Source: an uncultured Bacilli bacterium (GTDB lineage: Bacteria > Bacillota_I > Bacilli_A > RFN20 > CAG-826). Taken from it: DNA of 45,256 bases. A model generated the notes under the pieces. That model had not been told where the DNA came from and did no database searches. It saw nothing but the letters and a program-made list of their open reading frames with translations. Within the stretch, counting starts at the first letter, position 1, and the number at the start of each line of letters is the position of its first letter. The translations under genes and the position numbers were made by a program. The DNA is taken from positions 1 to 45,256 of the forward strand of contig CAKUXV010000009.1 of NCBI GenBank assembly GCA_934700895.1, read 5' to 3'. Of the stretch, positions 1 to 7,639 are shown in pieces.

Positions 1-10
1 CACTTTTCAT

Positions 11-97
11 TCACTCTTCGTCGTCGTGGCGCCCCCCGCCCCTGAATAGAACAAGGAACAAGTCGATCAAGGCCATTAAGGCGATGAGCTCGAGCAT
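11..97 (-). CDS. Small hydrophobic peptide, type I toxin-like (intact copy)
   Basis: A 28-codon frame encodes a peptide with a hydrophobic first 18 residues (MLELIALMALIDLFLVLF) and a charged GGGRHDDEE tail. This is the layout of Firmicutes type I toxins of the TxpA / holin-like class: one short membrane helix followed by a polar tail. A purine-rich GGAAGGA lies about 12 bases upstream of the ATG. A closely similar sequence lies inverted near 16640-16808, where the same frame is broken. The matching antisense region would fall before base 1, outside the window. The toxin role is inferred from size, composition and the antisense arrangement at the second copy. It could equally be another small membrane peptide. 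Confidence 0.5.
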   Translation of the reverse strand: MLELIALMALIDLFLVLFRGGGRHDDEE

Positions 98-169
98 GCT
101 TCCCGTCCTTCCTAGGGCGTTGCGCGACGATTTTAGGGATTCACTCCATAACGGAAACCCCCTACGTTA

Positions 170-200
170 TATATAACGAAAAAAATTTATTTTTTGCGAA
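170..200 (-). promoter_or_regulatory. Promoter of the small-peptide cassette
   Basis: On the minus strand a TTCGCA-like -35 is followed after 19 bases by TATATA inside the palindromic TTATATATAA. The same AT-rich block precedes the inverted second copy at 16617-16646. Conservation of this block alongside the peptide frame suggests it belongs to the cassette. Confidence 0.35.
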
Positions 201-273
201 AATATCCATAAAAGATTCGATTTTATCGAATAAATTTAATACAATCTACATTTGTGAATAAGACAGAACGATG

Positions 274-309
274 AAAAAAGAGCTTCTTTTTATTAAATGG
301 AAGAAGCTC
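274..309 (-). terminator. Intrinsic terminator of the Nudix gene
   Basis: On the minus strand GAGCTTCTT (309-301) pairs perfectly with AAGAAGCTC (288-280) and a run of six T follows. It lies 19 bases after the stop of the Nudix gene. Confidence 0.85.
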
Positions 310-327
310 CTCAATGCGGTTCATGAT

Positions 328-837
328 TTATTTGTTTGTTAATAGCGCCATGCGTCTTTCCCATAGACCGTAACTGGCGTTCCCAGGCGCTGGCGGGAAC
401 AAGATGGCGCCCGCCTCTTCTAATTTCGTCCAACGTCCTTCGTCGATTTCTTTGGAGAGGCGAAGTGGCTGCTTTTTGGTTTTGGCAAAGAACCCAATCA
501 TCAGGTTTCCATTTAATGGGTAGGAGAAGGTGGCTTCTAGATGAAGTTCTTCTAGCTCAAGACCCAATTCTTCTCTTACCTCACGTCGAAAAGCTTCTTC
601 CGCGGTTTCATTGGGCTTCATATATCCTGCGGGAAGCGTCCAATAAACGGGAGAAAGATAATTTTGCTTTAAGGTCACGATTTCTCCATATTCGTTTTCG
701 ATGAGTCCGATGACGCAGGTGGAGAAGGAATCAAAATAATATCGACGGCATGCTAGGCAATAAGGGACTTTGCCGTCGTCTCCAGCATCCTTAAGGGTGA
801 GGAGCTGACCGCAATGGGGGCAATAAGAATAATGCAT
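328..837 (-). CDS. Nudix hydrolase with N-terminal zinc ribbon
   Basis: A 169-residue protein. Residues 6-30 form a zinc ribbon (CPHC at 6-9, CLAC at 27-30). Residues 71-93 fit the Nudix box: G71, E77, then REVREELGL at 85-93. The family hydrolyses nucleoside diphosphates linked to another group, and the ribbon-plus-Nudix order recalls NudC-type NAD(H) pyrophosphatases. The protein is much shorter than NudC and the usual NudC substrate motif was not seen, so the substrate is open. Start: the ATG at 837 lies 6 bases after a TATAAT, so the mRNA probably begins at or next to the start codon. It is a single gene, divergent from the ATP-grasp gene, with its own terminator. Confidence 0.9.
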   Translation of the reverse strand: MHYSYCPHCGQLLTLKDAGDDGKVPYCLACRRYYFDSFSTCVIGLIENEYGEIVTLKQNYLSPVYWTLPAGYMKPNETAEEAFRREVREELGLELEELHLEATFSYPLNGNLMIGFFAKTKKQPLRLSKEIDEGRWTKLEEAGAILFPPAPGNASYGLWERRMALLTNK

Positions 838-843
838 GGCCCC

Positions 844-849
844 ATTATA
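844..849 (-). promoter_or_regulatory. -10 box of a leaderless promoter (Nudix gene)
   Basis: TATAAT on the minus strand lies 6 bases from the ATG at 837. Transcription would start at about the start codon, leaving no room for a Shine-Dalgarno sequence. Confidence 0.6.
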
Positions 850-920
850 GGAGAAGAATTTCTAATGAGGTCATTTTTTGCGATGTAAACGCTTTTACGA
901 CAAAAAATAGCGTCAGGGTG

Positions 921-926
921 TATAGT
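921..926 (+). promoter_or_regulatory. -10 box of a leaderless promoter (ATP-grasp gene)
   Basis: TATAGT lies 6 bases before the ATG at 933. It supports 933 rather than the in-frame GTG at 918, which would sit upstream of the inferred transcription start. Confidence 0.5.
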
Positions 927-932
927 GGCCTC

Positions 933-2156
933 ATGAAGAATTTCGTGTTTATTTCTCCCAATTTCCCCAAGCGTTATTACCTCTGGTGCGAGGCCTTGGC
1001 CCATCGTGGCGTCCGCGTGCTAGGAATTGGAGATACCCCATGGAATCAATGTGAAAAACGCCTTCGGGATTGCCTAACGGATTACGTTTATGTTCCAAAC
1101 ATGAACGTTTATGCGGACATGAGCAAAGCCGTTGCCTCTTTAATCCAAAAATATGGCCCCATCGATGGACTAGAATCCAACAATGAATGGTGGCTGCCAA
1201 GTGACGCGAAACTTCGCGAGGAATTCCATATCCCGGGCCTTCGCCCCCAAGAACTAGAAGCGATGAACCATAAGTCAAAGATGAAGGAACGCTTTCGGCA
1301 AGGCGGAGCCAAAACCATTCGTTATGTGTTACTAAATTCCCAACAGGATTTAGGCAAAGCCATCGAGTTCGCTTCTCAAGTCGGATACCCCCTCTTCGTC
1401 AAACCCGACTGCGGGGTTGGGGCAAGCGAATCCTATCGTTTAAAGGACGAAGCCGCTCTTCGCCATTTCTTTGCTAAACCCCTTGACGTCCCCCATATTT
1501 TGGAAGAGTTCGTGGATGGGAAGATCGTTTCTTTTGACGGAATTTGCGACTCCCAAAGCAACTGTGTCTTCGTGACGACCGATCACTTCCCCACCCCAAT
1601 TGCCGATGTTGTGAATCAAAAACTCGACTATTATTATTTTGATAACCCCATTTCCCTTCCCATGAAGGATTTAGATGAAAAAGCCTTTGAAGAAACGGGA
1701 AGAAAGGTCGTGAAGGCTTTTGGCATAACCAAGCGTTGTTTCCATATTGAATTCTTTGTTTTGAACCAGGCCAAAGAAGGCTTAGGAGAAAAAGGGGACT
1801 TCGTGGCTCTAGAATGCAATATGCGCGCTCCAGGAGGAGACACTCCGGATCTTATGAATTTTGGCTCATCTTGCTCCGTTTACGATATTTTTGCCGATGT
1901 CTTCCTCGATCGTCCTATTACGTTAGACCCCAAGGCCAAATGCTATTATGCCTTTGCCTCCCACCGTCGCGATTGCTATTCCTATCAACATAGCCTTGAA
2001 GAAGTCTTCCAAAAATACGGCGATAAAATCGTTCAATGGGGCCGCTACCCCAAAGGACTCGCCGATGCGATGTGCGATTTGTATTTCGACGCCAAATTTG
2101 AACACTTTGAAGACGGTCTTGCCTTTGATGCGTTCCTAAGAGAGAAGAAACGTTAA
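933..2156 (+). CDS. ATP-grasp domain protein
   Basis: A 407-residue protein of the ATP-grasp superfamily, which joins a carboxylate to an amine or thiol using ATP through an acyl-phosphate. The N-terminal third is a pre-ATP-grasp Rossmann-like region. The middle carries a lysine-containing segment (PLFVKPDCGVGAS) with the small-residue loop that grips ATP. Near the C-terminus, ALECNMRAPGG supplies the Glu/Asn pair expected to bind magnesium. Substrates cannot be read from the sequence, and there is no biosynthetic neighbour to guide a choice. An in-frame GTG at 918 would add five residues, but the -10 box at 921-926 argues for 933. It stands alone and converges on the lipoprotein gene, overlapping it by about four bases. 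Confidence 0.85.
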   Translation: MKNFVFISPNFPKRYYLWCEALAHRGVRVLGIGDTPWNQCEKRLRDCLTDYVYVPNMNVYADMSKAVASLIQKYGPIDGLESNNEWWLPSDAKLREEFHIPGLRPQELEAMNHKSKMKERFRQGGAKTIRYVLLNSQQDLGKAIEFASQVGYPLFVKPDCGVGASESYRLKDEAALRHFFAKPLDVPHILEEFVDGKIVSFDGICDSQSNCVFVTTDHFPTPIADVVNQKLDYYYFDNPISLPMKDLDEKAFEETGRKVVKAFGITKRCFHIEFFVLNQAKEGLGEKGDFVALECNMRAPGGDTPDLMNFGSSCSVYDIFADVFLDRPITLDPKAKCYYAFASHRRDCYSYQHSLEEVFQKYGDKIVQWGRYPKGLADAMCDLYFDAKFEHFEDGLAFDAFLREKKR

Positions 2157-2878
2157 GCCAGCGTATAGCCCGCTCGTAAGATTTTTTCCTGCTCGGAAGA
2201 GCTTGCTTTGCTATATTCAAAGATCGCAGAAGGCGTTTCTTTTTGAATAGCCTCTTGAACAAAAGCGGACCGTTTATCGTTATTATTATCGACCAAATAA
2301 GAAGAAGCGGGATTCTTTTCCCGGAACGCCAAGAACGCGTCTGCTTTTTCAAATAAATAGAGGTTGGAACGATTCACTTGCGAGAAAAGATAGGAAGAAA
2401 ACTCGTAAGGGGAATAGGCGTTATTTTGCATGGATAAAACCGTTGAGGTCTTGTTAGAAATAATCGCTCCGAAAGGGGTTCCTACTTGGGAGGCGGAAAT
2501 CCCTAATTCCGGATAAGCTTTCTCCAAGTCGTGGAAAAAAGGGGATAAGGCGGCGTTAGAAACACGGTAGCAGCTAATCGAGGATTTGCCTAGAAAATAG
2601 CTAAGAGGCTCTTCGATTTTCTTGCAATGGCTGCAAGAAGAGGAGTCCGCATAAAGAAAGAAGGATTCGTTGTTTTCAATGAGGCGCGTTGCCGTATCGA
2701 TATCTAAGGTGCGCGTTACTTCGTTTAAATCAAAATCTTCTAAATGGGTATCGACGTCCCCGTTTTGCGTCAACGAGGGCATATTCTCTTCATATTGAAA
2801 ATCGGGCACGATTTGTCTGGATTGCCCCAAAGAGCAAGATGTTAGAGATAGAAATAGAAGTAGCGTCCTTTTATTCAT
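2153..2878 (-). CDS. Thioredoxin-like lipoprotein
   Basis: A 241-residue protein starting with a lipoprotein signal: a hydrophobic stretch, then the lipobox LTSC with the acylated cysteine at about residue 15. In mid-protein FFLYADSSSCSHCKK is a strand followed by a CxxC pair at a helix start, as in thioredoxin-fold proteins. Downstream TPFGAII resembles the cis-proline loop. It is likely an extracytoplasmic thiol-disulfide protein or a derivative of one; partners are unknown. The frame extends upstream over the pyrophosphatase gene, but the ATG at 2878 places the signal peptide correctly and lies 7 bases after a perfect TATAAT. Confidence 0.75.
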   Translation of the reverse strand: MNKRTLLLFLSLTSCSLGQSRQIVPDFQYEENMPSLTQNGDVDTHLEDFDLNEVTRTLDIDTATRLIENNESFFLYADSSSCSHCKKIEEPLSYFLGKSSISCYRVSNAALSPFFHDLEKAYPELGISASQVGTPFGAIISNKTSTVLSMQNNAYSPYEFSSYLFSQVNRSNLYLFEKADAFLAFREKNPASSYLVDNNNDKRSAFVQEAIQKETPSAIFEYSKASSSEQEKILRAGYTLA

Positions 2879-2885
2879 GCCGTTC

Positions 2886-2891
2886 ATTATA
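2886..2891 (-). promoter_or_regulatory. -10 box of a leaderless promoter (thioredoxin-like lipoprotein)
   Basis: A perfect TATAAT on the minus strand lies 7 bases before the ATG at 2878. It decides that start over the longer open frame. Confidence 0.6.
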
Positions 2892-2950
2892 AGAAGAAAA
2901 GGAAGAAAGCGGTATCGGAGTATTTTTGAGGATAAATGCGTTACAATAGG

Positions 2951-2973
2951 CCTAGAAAATTTTTCTAGGAGAC
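2951..2973 (+). promoter_or_regulatory. Hairpin covering the ppa ribosome binding site
   Basis: CCTAGAAA (2951-2958) pairs with TTTCTAGG (2962-2969). The 3' arm runs into the Shine-Dalgarno AGGAGA just upstream of the ATG at 2978. A TACAAT -10 lies at about 2942-2947. The hairpin could limit translation of ppa. Confidence 0.45.
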
Positions 2974-2977
2974 GAAT

Positions 2978-3517
2978 ATGAACATTTTGCACGCGATTTC
3001 CAAATCCCGCATTACCCCCGAACACTTCCTTGCCTGCGTGGAAATTCCCGCGGGAAGCAAGAATAAATATGAGCTCGACGTGGAAACGGGCGCCCTGATT
3101 TTGGACCGCATTCTTTATACGGCGACCCATTACCCCCAAAACTATGGTTTCATACCGCGGACTTGGAGCTTGGACGAGGACCCTCTCGACGTCTTGGTCA
3201 TCTGCTCCCAACCCATCGTCCCGATGTCGCTAGTCCGCGCTTATCCTGTTGCCGTTTTAAACATGATCGATTCGGGAGAAGTGGACCAAAAAATCATCGC
3301 GATTGCTGAGAATGACCCCCTATACAACACGTACCATTCTCTTCACGAACTTCCTCCTCACATCGTCGAAGAAATCTCTCATTTCTTCCAGCATTATAAA
3401 GAACTCGAACACGGCAAAGACACCGTCATCGAAGGGGTGCGCGGCTCCCAATATGCCAAACAAGTCATCGCGGAAGCGATTGAACGTTATAACCAAAAAT
3501 TCCCGGATAAGAAATAA
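2978..3517 (+). CDS. ppa: Inorganic pyrophosphatase, family I
   Basis: A 179-residue soluble enzyme that hydrolyses pyrophosphate to two phosphates, pulling biosynthetic reactions forward in the cytosol. The family signature is present as DEDPLDVLV, whose aspartates bind magnesium. The upstream strand segment with KYELD and the YGFIPRT stretch also match the family. The length is typical of bacterial family I enzymes. It is a single gene converging on rqcH with only 12 bases between stops. Its Shine-Dalgarno is partly enclosed in a hairpin, unlike its leaderless neighbours. Confidence 0.96.
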   Translation: MNILHAISKSRITPEHFLACVEIPAGSKNKYELDVETGALILDRILYTATHYPQNYGFIPRTWSLDEDPLDVLVICSQPIVPMSLVRAYPVAVLNMIDSGEVDQKIIAIAENDPLYNTYHSLHELPPHIVEEISHFFQHYKELEHGKDTVIEGVRGSQYAKQVIAEAIERYNQKFPDKK

Positions 3518-3529
3518 GCGTTCTTTGTT

Positions 3530-4939
3530 TTATTTTGTTTGCCACTTCCTCGCCTTTAAGTAGGCTTCTTTGGCTTTGGGACTCACTTGCCTAAAATAGG
3601 CGCTTTGATAGGTTTTGACGATCGCTTGCCCTTTGACGTTGCCTCTTCGGATATTTTTATGCGGGGTATACATGACTTCGCCTTCTTCGCGGGACGAGGC
3701 TAAAAGACACAATTCGCAGGCAAACGTGATTTCTGCGTTATTCGGATTCTCTTTTTGGAGGATCAAGTGGGCTCCATGCCCCTCTTTAACGTGGAACCAT
3801 AGGTATTCGCCTTTGGTTAGAAGCAAGAAAGAGAGAAAGTCGTTTTGGGAGGCATTTTTCCCAAAAACATAATAAACTCCGTCTTCTTCAACAGAATAAG
3901 GGCGAATGGCATTCCCACTTAACGGGGTCTTGAGTCCTTTTTTCTTGTTTCCCGTTTCTTCTAACCCATATTCCTTGGACAATTTTTCTAGCATCGCCTC
4001 GTCGCAGGAATCCAGGTTTTGGACAAGAAGCCGATATTCCTCGGCTTCTTTTCGCGCCTCTTCTAAATATTTTTCGGCCTGAGCAAGAGTGGCTTTGGCT
4101 TTTTTGGCCCGACGAAAGAAAGCTTCCGCGTTAGAAACAAGGCTTCGCGACGGGTCAAGAGGAACGGAAACGCCATACACGTCCATAACTCCCGTTTCGG
4201 GATGGATGGAATCGAGGTTCATGTAGATGTAATTGCCATATTCCCCGTCGTCGAGGTGGGTTTTGGCTTTTTCGATATCTTGGGCGATGGATTTTTCTTT
4301 TCGCCTCAACGACTTTTCTTTCGTCGCACAGTAACGGTATAAGTGGCTGAAGCGCGTTTTCTTACGCTTTTCTTTGAGTTTAATTTCTTTGTCCAAACAA
4401 GCTTTTTGATAGGCTTCTTCCTCAAAGGGGAAAGGGGTGTAGGTTAAAGAATCGTTTTTTAAAGGCGGTTCATATTGGATGCCCCGGAAAATAGGACGGG
4501 GATCCGTAATCAGATTGGTCCGCAAAGCCCCTAATACCTTTTTGGATTCATCCAGCAAAATAAGATTAGCTTTGGTGGGGATGAACTCGGCGATGAGATA
4601 AAGGGTAATCTCGCGGAAGATCGAATCCACGGCCTTTAATTCCAAGCCAAGGACGCGGTCCTCGTTGACGCAAAAGACCCGCTCAATGATGGAATTCGAC
4701 ACCTCTTTCCTTAATAGCATCGAAAAAGGCGTGGAAAGAGAAGAAACGTCCATCGGCGAAGAAGAAAGATAAACATAAGGATCCCCCGAATTTAAAACGA
4801 AATTCAATCGCCCGGAAGAGGATAAGCCAAACGAAAAGACGTCGGAATCGTATTGAACGATTTTGCTAAGGCGTTGCCCTTTTAAACGGCTCGAATAAAT
4901 CGAAGCCAGGGATTGGATTTGACTTTCTTTGAGTGCCAT
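3530..4939 (-). CDS. rqcH: Rqc2/NEMF-family ribosome quality-control protein
   Basis: A 469-residue NFACT protein. RqcH binds split 50S subunits that carry stalled peptidyl-tRNA and adds C-terminal alanine tails that mark the peptide for degradation. The N-terminal NFACT-N domain carries the conserved Asp-Arg pair in NEDRVLGLEL. A charged coiled-coil M domain follows. The C-terminal NFACT-R domain shows LWFHVKEGHGAHLIL and the later YTPHKNIRRGNVKGQ stretch. It is roughly 100 residues shorter than B. subtilis RqcH. An ATG three codons upstream (4948) overlaps the -10 box, so the start at 4939 is preferred. Confidence 0.88.
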   Translation of the reverse strand: MALKESQIQSLASIYSSRLKGQRLSKIVQYDSDVFSFGLSSSGRLNFVLNSGDPYVYLSSSPMDVSSLSTPFSMLLRKEVSNSIIERVFCVNEDRVLGLELKAVDSIFREITLYLIAEFIPTKANLILLDESKKVLGALRTNLITDPRPIFRGIQYEPPLKNDSLTYTPFPFEEEAYQKACLDKEIKLKEKRKKTRFSHLYRYCATKEKSLRRKEKSIAQDIEKAKTHLDDGEYGNYIYMNLDSIHPETGVMDVYGVSVPLDPSRSLVSNAEAFFRRAKKAKATLAQAEKYLEEARKEAEEYRLLVQNLDSCDEAMLEKLSKEYGLEETGNKKKGLKTPLSGNAIRPYSVEEDGVYYVFGKNASQNDFLSFLLLTKGEYLWFHVKEGHGAHLILQKENPNNAEITFACELCLLASSREEGEVMYTPHKNIRRGNVKGQAIVKTYQSAYFRQVSPKAKEAYLKARKWQTK

Positions 4940-4946
4940 AGAAAGC

Positions 4947-4952
4947 ATTATG
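4947..4952 (-). promoter_or_regulatory. Extended -10 of a leaderless promoter (rqcH)
   Basis: TGGCATAAT on the minus strand gives an extended -10 with CATAAT 7 bases before the ATG at 4939. Confidence 0.5.
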
Positions 4953-4990
4953 CCACAAAGTGGGCTTAAATTATGTTCTTTGGCTCGAAA

Positions 4991-5453
4991 TTAAACCGCT
5001 TTCTTTGGCTTTTTATCGAAAAAACAATAGGCGAAGGATAATAAAAAGAGAGTGAAATAAGGAGTGCTCATCAAAAGGAAATTGTTCCATTCAGAGAGAA
5101 AGAAGGAACCAAGATCCCTTTCGTTGCAAAGAGGATGATGTTTCCAAGAATTCCGCCGTTTGAGAGGACGGCTAAGCCAATGTTGGTCCAAAACGCGCAT
5201 GGACCAAATGGAAACCCCGGAGGCCTTCCGCCGCCTTTAAGAAGACGAGCCAAGCAGATGAAAAAAGGGAGTGAGAACAAAAGCAAGGGAGAGCATAGCG
5301 ATTAACGGAAGAAAATAAGTGGAGGGGAAACTGCCTATCGAATCCGAAACCGCAAGTGGAATCCTCTGAACAAATAAATTTCCTAACACGGTTAAAAGCA
5401 AGCAACCGACGACGCCATGGGTCCAAAAAACAAATCCGCTGATGCTTTCTCAT
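4991..5453 (-). pseudogene. Frameshifted small membrane protein gene
   Basis: A strong AGGAGG ribosome binding site precedes the ATG at 5453, but the sensible protein is spread over three frames. After the first codons the next frame reads SGFVFWTHGVVGCLLLTVLG and continues as hydrophobic segments. Near 5285 the sense moves to a frame with a KGGGRPPGF loop and WTNIGLAVLSNGGILGNII. Near 5100 it moves again to a C-terminal helix ending FDKKPKKAV. Together these would make a protein of about 150 residues with four membrane spans. At least three single-base shifts make it a pseudogene unless the assembly is faulty. The family is not recognised. Confidence 0.6.
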
Positions 5454-5469
5454 AGGAACCTCCTGCATA

Positions 5470-5610
5470 AAGACGGTTTAATAAGGAAACAAGCCTCTTA
5501 TTGAGGGCATTGTACTCGATTTAGAAAACCGCTTGGGGAAGTCCTTTGTCATAAATGTAGATTTTTCTCTTGCGTCTTTTTTGTGAGGGGTGATTTATAA
5601 CCAAAGGAAA
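5470..5610. other. Short intergenic stretch
   Basis: AT-rich spacer between two decayed membrane-protein genes. No terminator, RNA or repeat was recognised. A Shine-Dalgarno AAAGGAAAAGGAG begins at about 5604 for the next frame. Confidence 0.4.
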
Positions 5611-5619
5611 AGGAGAAAA

Positions 5620-5838
5620 ATGAAGAAAATTTAGGTTTTTCGTGATTTAGGAATCGCTTTATCGCTTCTTTTTATAGGTCTTTGCTTTCTTTCTGACGCA
5701 ATCATTCTGCGCGCGGATTTTGATGTTCCCAATGTTCTTGTTACAGGAATGTGGGTGGGTGGGTTTGCTGTGGTTGGATGCTTCGTTACAGCCTTTGTCC
5801 TTTCTTTGAAGGCTGATAAGAAAAACGAACCAAAATAG
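5620..5838 (+). pseudogene. Small two-helix membrane protein with amber stop at codon 5
   Basis: A strong ribosome binding site (AAGGAGAAAA) leads into ATG AAG AAA ATT and then TAG at 5632-5634. After the stop the same frame runs on for 67 codons of good membrane-protein sequence: DLGIALSLLFIGLCFLSDAI, a short loop, a second helix around GMWVGGFAVVGCFVTAFVLS, and a charged KADKKNEPK tail. The frame is otherwise intact, which suggests a very recent nonsense mutation, a sequencing error, or restart downstream. Family unknown. Confidence 0.55.
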
Positions 5839-5895
5839 AGGGCCTGGCCTAGTAAAATTCAAGGCGTCCCCCACCTAAACGATGCCCAAACATGC

Positions 5896-5901
5896 TAGAA
5901 T
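5896..5901 (+). promoter_or_regulatory. Extended -10 of a leaderless promoter (HD gene)
   Basis: TGCTAGAAT is an extended -10 ending 6 bases before the ATG at 5908. Confidence 0.55.
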
Positions 5902-5907
5902 GGGACC

Positions 5908-6936
5908 ATGAGCATTTTAGAGCCGGAAATTGATTTTTATGCGGGTGAATATCCCGCTTATTTAAGCAAAGCCATCGAAGCTAAAGCGATGAAACGCCTT
6001 CAAAAAGTCGGGATGCATTGCGGGCTGGAATATACTTCCCTTGCTTATTTTGCTTCCGTGGAGCCTTATTCGCGTTACGCCCATTCCTTGGGGGTGGCCG
6101 AAATCATTCTCCATTTTGGCGGATCCAAGCAGGAAGTGCTTGCAGGGCTTTATCACGATATTGCCACCCCTGCCTTTTCCCATGTGATTGATTTTTTAGA
6201 GGGGGACCCCGTCAAACAAGAAGCGACGGAAGCCCCGACCCGCGCCCTGCTAGAACACGATCCAGAAATTGTTTCGTTTCTAAAAGAAGAAGGGCTAAAA
6301 GTCGATGACGTCGCCGATTATCACCTCTATCCTCTTTGCGATAACGACGCGCCTTTTTTGTCCGCCGACCGTTTGGAATACACCTTATCCAATTTCCTCC
6401 ATTTCCATTTTTGCTCTCTTCAAGAAGCGTGCTCCCTCTATGAAGATTTACGGTTTGATTTTAACGACAAAGGAGAGAAAGAAATTGGCTTTCAAAGCTT
6501 AGACAAAGCGAAGCGCTTCGGTTTATTGGCCCTGCAAAATTCCTTGATGTATTGCCGTGCCGAAGATCGTTACGCGATGAATTTATTGTCCAAAGTCCTT
6601 TCCCTTTACATGGAGCAAGGCGTTTTGACCAAAGCGGATTTATGGACGGATGAAGAAGAGGTGCTGACTCGAATCAAACAAAGCGGAATCGTCTTGCCGT
6701 GGATGAGTTTCAGTGGACTATACTGCGTAGAAGCCGGAGAACGAAATCCCCAAAAGAAGGGATACCTCTATAGCGAGACGATCTCCACCAAGAAACGGTT
6801 TATCGATCCTTATGTATTTGGAAAAGGCCGCCTATCCCACTTAGACCCCGAATTCGCGTCGATGCTCCGTTATTTCGAACAAACGACTTTCGATGTCTCC
6901 CTTTCCGGTTATAGCCTTTTCGACCCCCGAAATTAA
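5908..6936 (+). CDS. HD-domain phosphohydrolase
   Basis: A 342-residue cytosolic protein of the HD superfamily, metal-dependent phosphohydrolases often acting on nucleotides. The metal-binding set is visible: SRYAHSLGV with H59, LYHDIATPAFSH with H83 and D84 plus H92, and SADRLEYT with D154. The YHDIATPAFSH signature is close to the dGTPase-like and YdhJ-like subgroup that acts on nucleotides. The substrate is not readable. Start: ATG preceded by a -10 box with no Shine-Dalgarno. It is a single gene between a decayed membrane gene and gmk. Confidence 0.85.
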   Translation: MSILEPEIDFYAGEYPAYLSKAIEAKAMKRLQKVGMHCGLEYTSLAYFASVEPYSRYAHSLGVAEIILHFGGSKQEVLAGLYHDIATPAFSHVIDFLEGDPVKQEATEAPTRALLEHDPEIVSFLKEEGLKVDDVADYHLYPLCDNDAPFLSADRLEYTLSNFLHFHFCSLQEACSLYEDLRFDFNDKGEKEIGFQSLDKAKRFGLLALQNSLMYCRAEDRYAMNLLSKVLSLYMEQGVLTKADLWTDEEEVLTRIKQSGIVLPWMSFSGLYCVEAGERNPQKKGYLYSETISTKKRFIDPYVFGKGRLSHLDPEFASMLRYFEQTTFDVSLSGYSLFDPRN

Positions 6937-6998
6937 CGTCAATCGAAGCGGTTTCATGGAAAAAATACAAAAAGGATAAAAAACCGCCTCTTTTCTCT

Positions 6999-7028
6999 TT
7001 GCATTTTGGGCTGTTTCATGGCTAGAAT
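6999..7028 (+). promoter_or_regulatory. Promoter of gmk (near-leaderless)
   Basis: TTGCAT, an 18-base spacer, then TAGAAT (7023-7028). The ATG is at 7038, so the expected transcript has a leader of only two or three bases. Confidence 0.6.
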
Positions 7029-7037
7029 ACGTCTAAT

Positions 7038-7598
7038 ATGAATCGCAAGGGAAAACTCATCATCTTATCGGGCCCCTCCGGAGTTGGAAAAGGGACCGTG
7101 CGCATGGCTTTGATGAGGATACCGGACTTAAATCTATTTTATAGCGTTTCGATGACTACCCGCTCCCCGCGTCCTGGCGAAGTCAATGGACGGGAATATT
7201 ATTTCGTTTCCAAAGAAGAATTCCAAAAAAACATCGATTCGGGCAATTTGCTTGAATGGGCGGAATTCGTTGGGAACCGTTACGGGACTCCCAAAGACAA
7301 GGTGGAGCAAATGAGAGAAGAAGGCAAGAACGTCCTCCTTGAAATCGAAGTCAATGGAACCTTGGAAGTTTTGAAGAAATGCCCCGATGCGATTTCCATT
7401 TATTTGATGCCTCCTTCCTTTGAAGCCTTGGAAGCAAGAATTCGCGGAAGAAGCACGGAAAGCGAAGACGTCATTCAAATGCGTCTAGCCAAAGCCAGAA
7501 AAGAAATGACGATGCAAGACCATTACGCCTATAAGGTTTATAACGACGACATTGAAAAAGCCGCTGAAACGATTGCAAAAATCATCGAAGAAGCTTGA
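7038..7598 (+). CDS. gmk: Guanylate kinase
   Basis: A 186-residue enzyme that phosphorylates GMP (and dGMP) to the diphosphate with ATP, needed for nucleic acid synthesis. The P-loop GPSGVGKGT lies at residues 12-20. SMTTRSPRPGE and the following GREYYFVS form the GMP-binding segment. GNRYGTP and LLEIEVNG are the conserved core stretches, and the lid region carries RIRGRSTES. It is slightly shorter than usual. In many Bacillota gmk is followed by rpoZ, coaBC and priA. Here rpoZ and coaBC are absent and priA follows directly after a terminator. Confidence 0.97.
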   Translation: MNRKGKLIILSGPSGVGKGTVRMALMRIPDLNLFYSVSMTTRSPRPGEVNGREYYFVSKEEFQKNIDSGNLLEWAEFVGNRYGTPKDKVEQMREEGKNVLLEIEVNGTLEVLKKCPDAISIYLMPPSFEALEARIRGRSTESEDVIQMRLAKARKEMTMQDHYAYKVYNDDIEKAAETIAKIIEEA

Positions 7599-7603
7599 CC
7601 CCT

Positions 7604-7628
7604 ATCCCCGTTTCGGGGATTTTCTTTT
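7604..7628 (+). terminator. Intrinsic terminator after gmk
   Basis: ATCCCCG (7604-7610) and CGGGGAT (7614-7620) make a 7-bp stem with a 3-base loop, followed by TTTCTTTT. The T-run overlaps the -10 of priA. Confidence 0.8.
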
Positions 7629-7633
7629 ATACT
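7628..7633 (+). promoter_or_regulatory. -10 box of a leaderless promoter (priA)
   Basis: TATACT ends 6 bases before the ATG at 7640 and is packed directly against the gmk terminator. Confidence 0.5.
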
Positions 7634-7639
7634 TAATGA

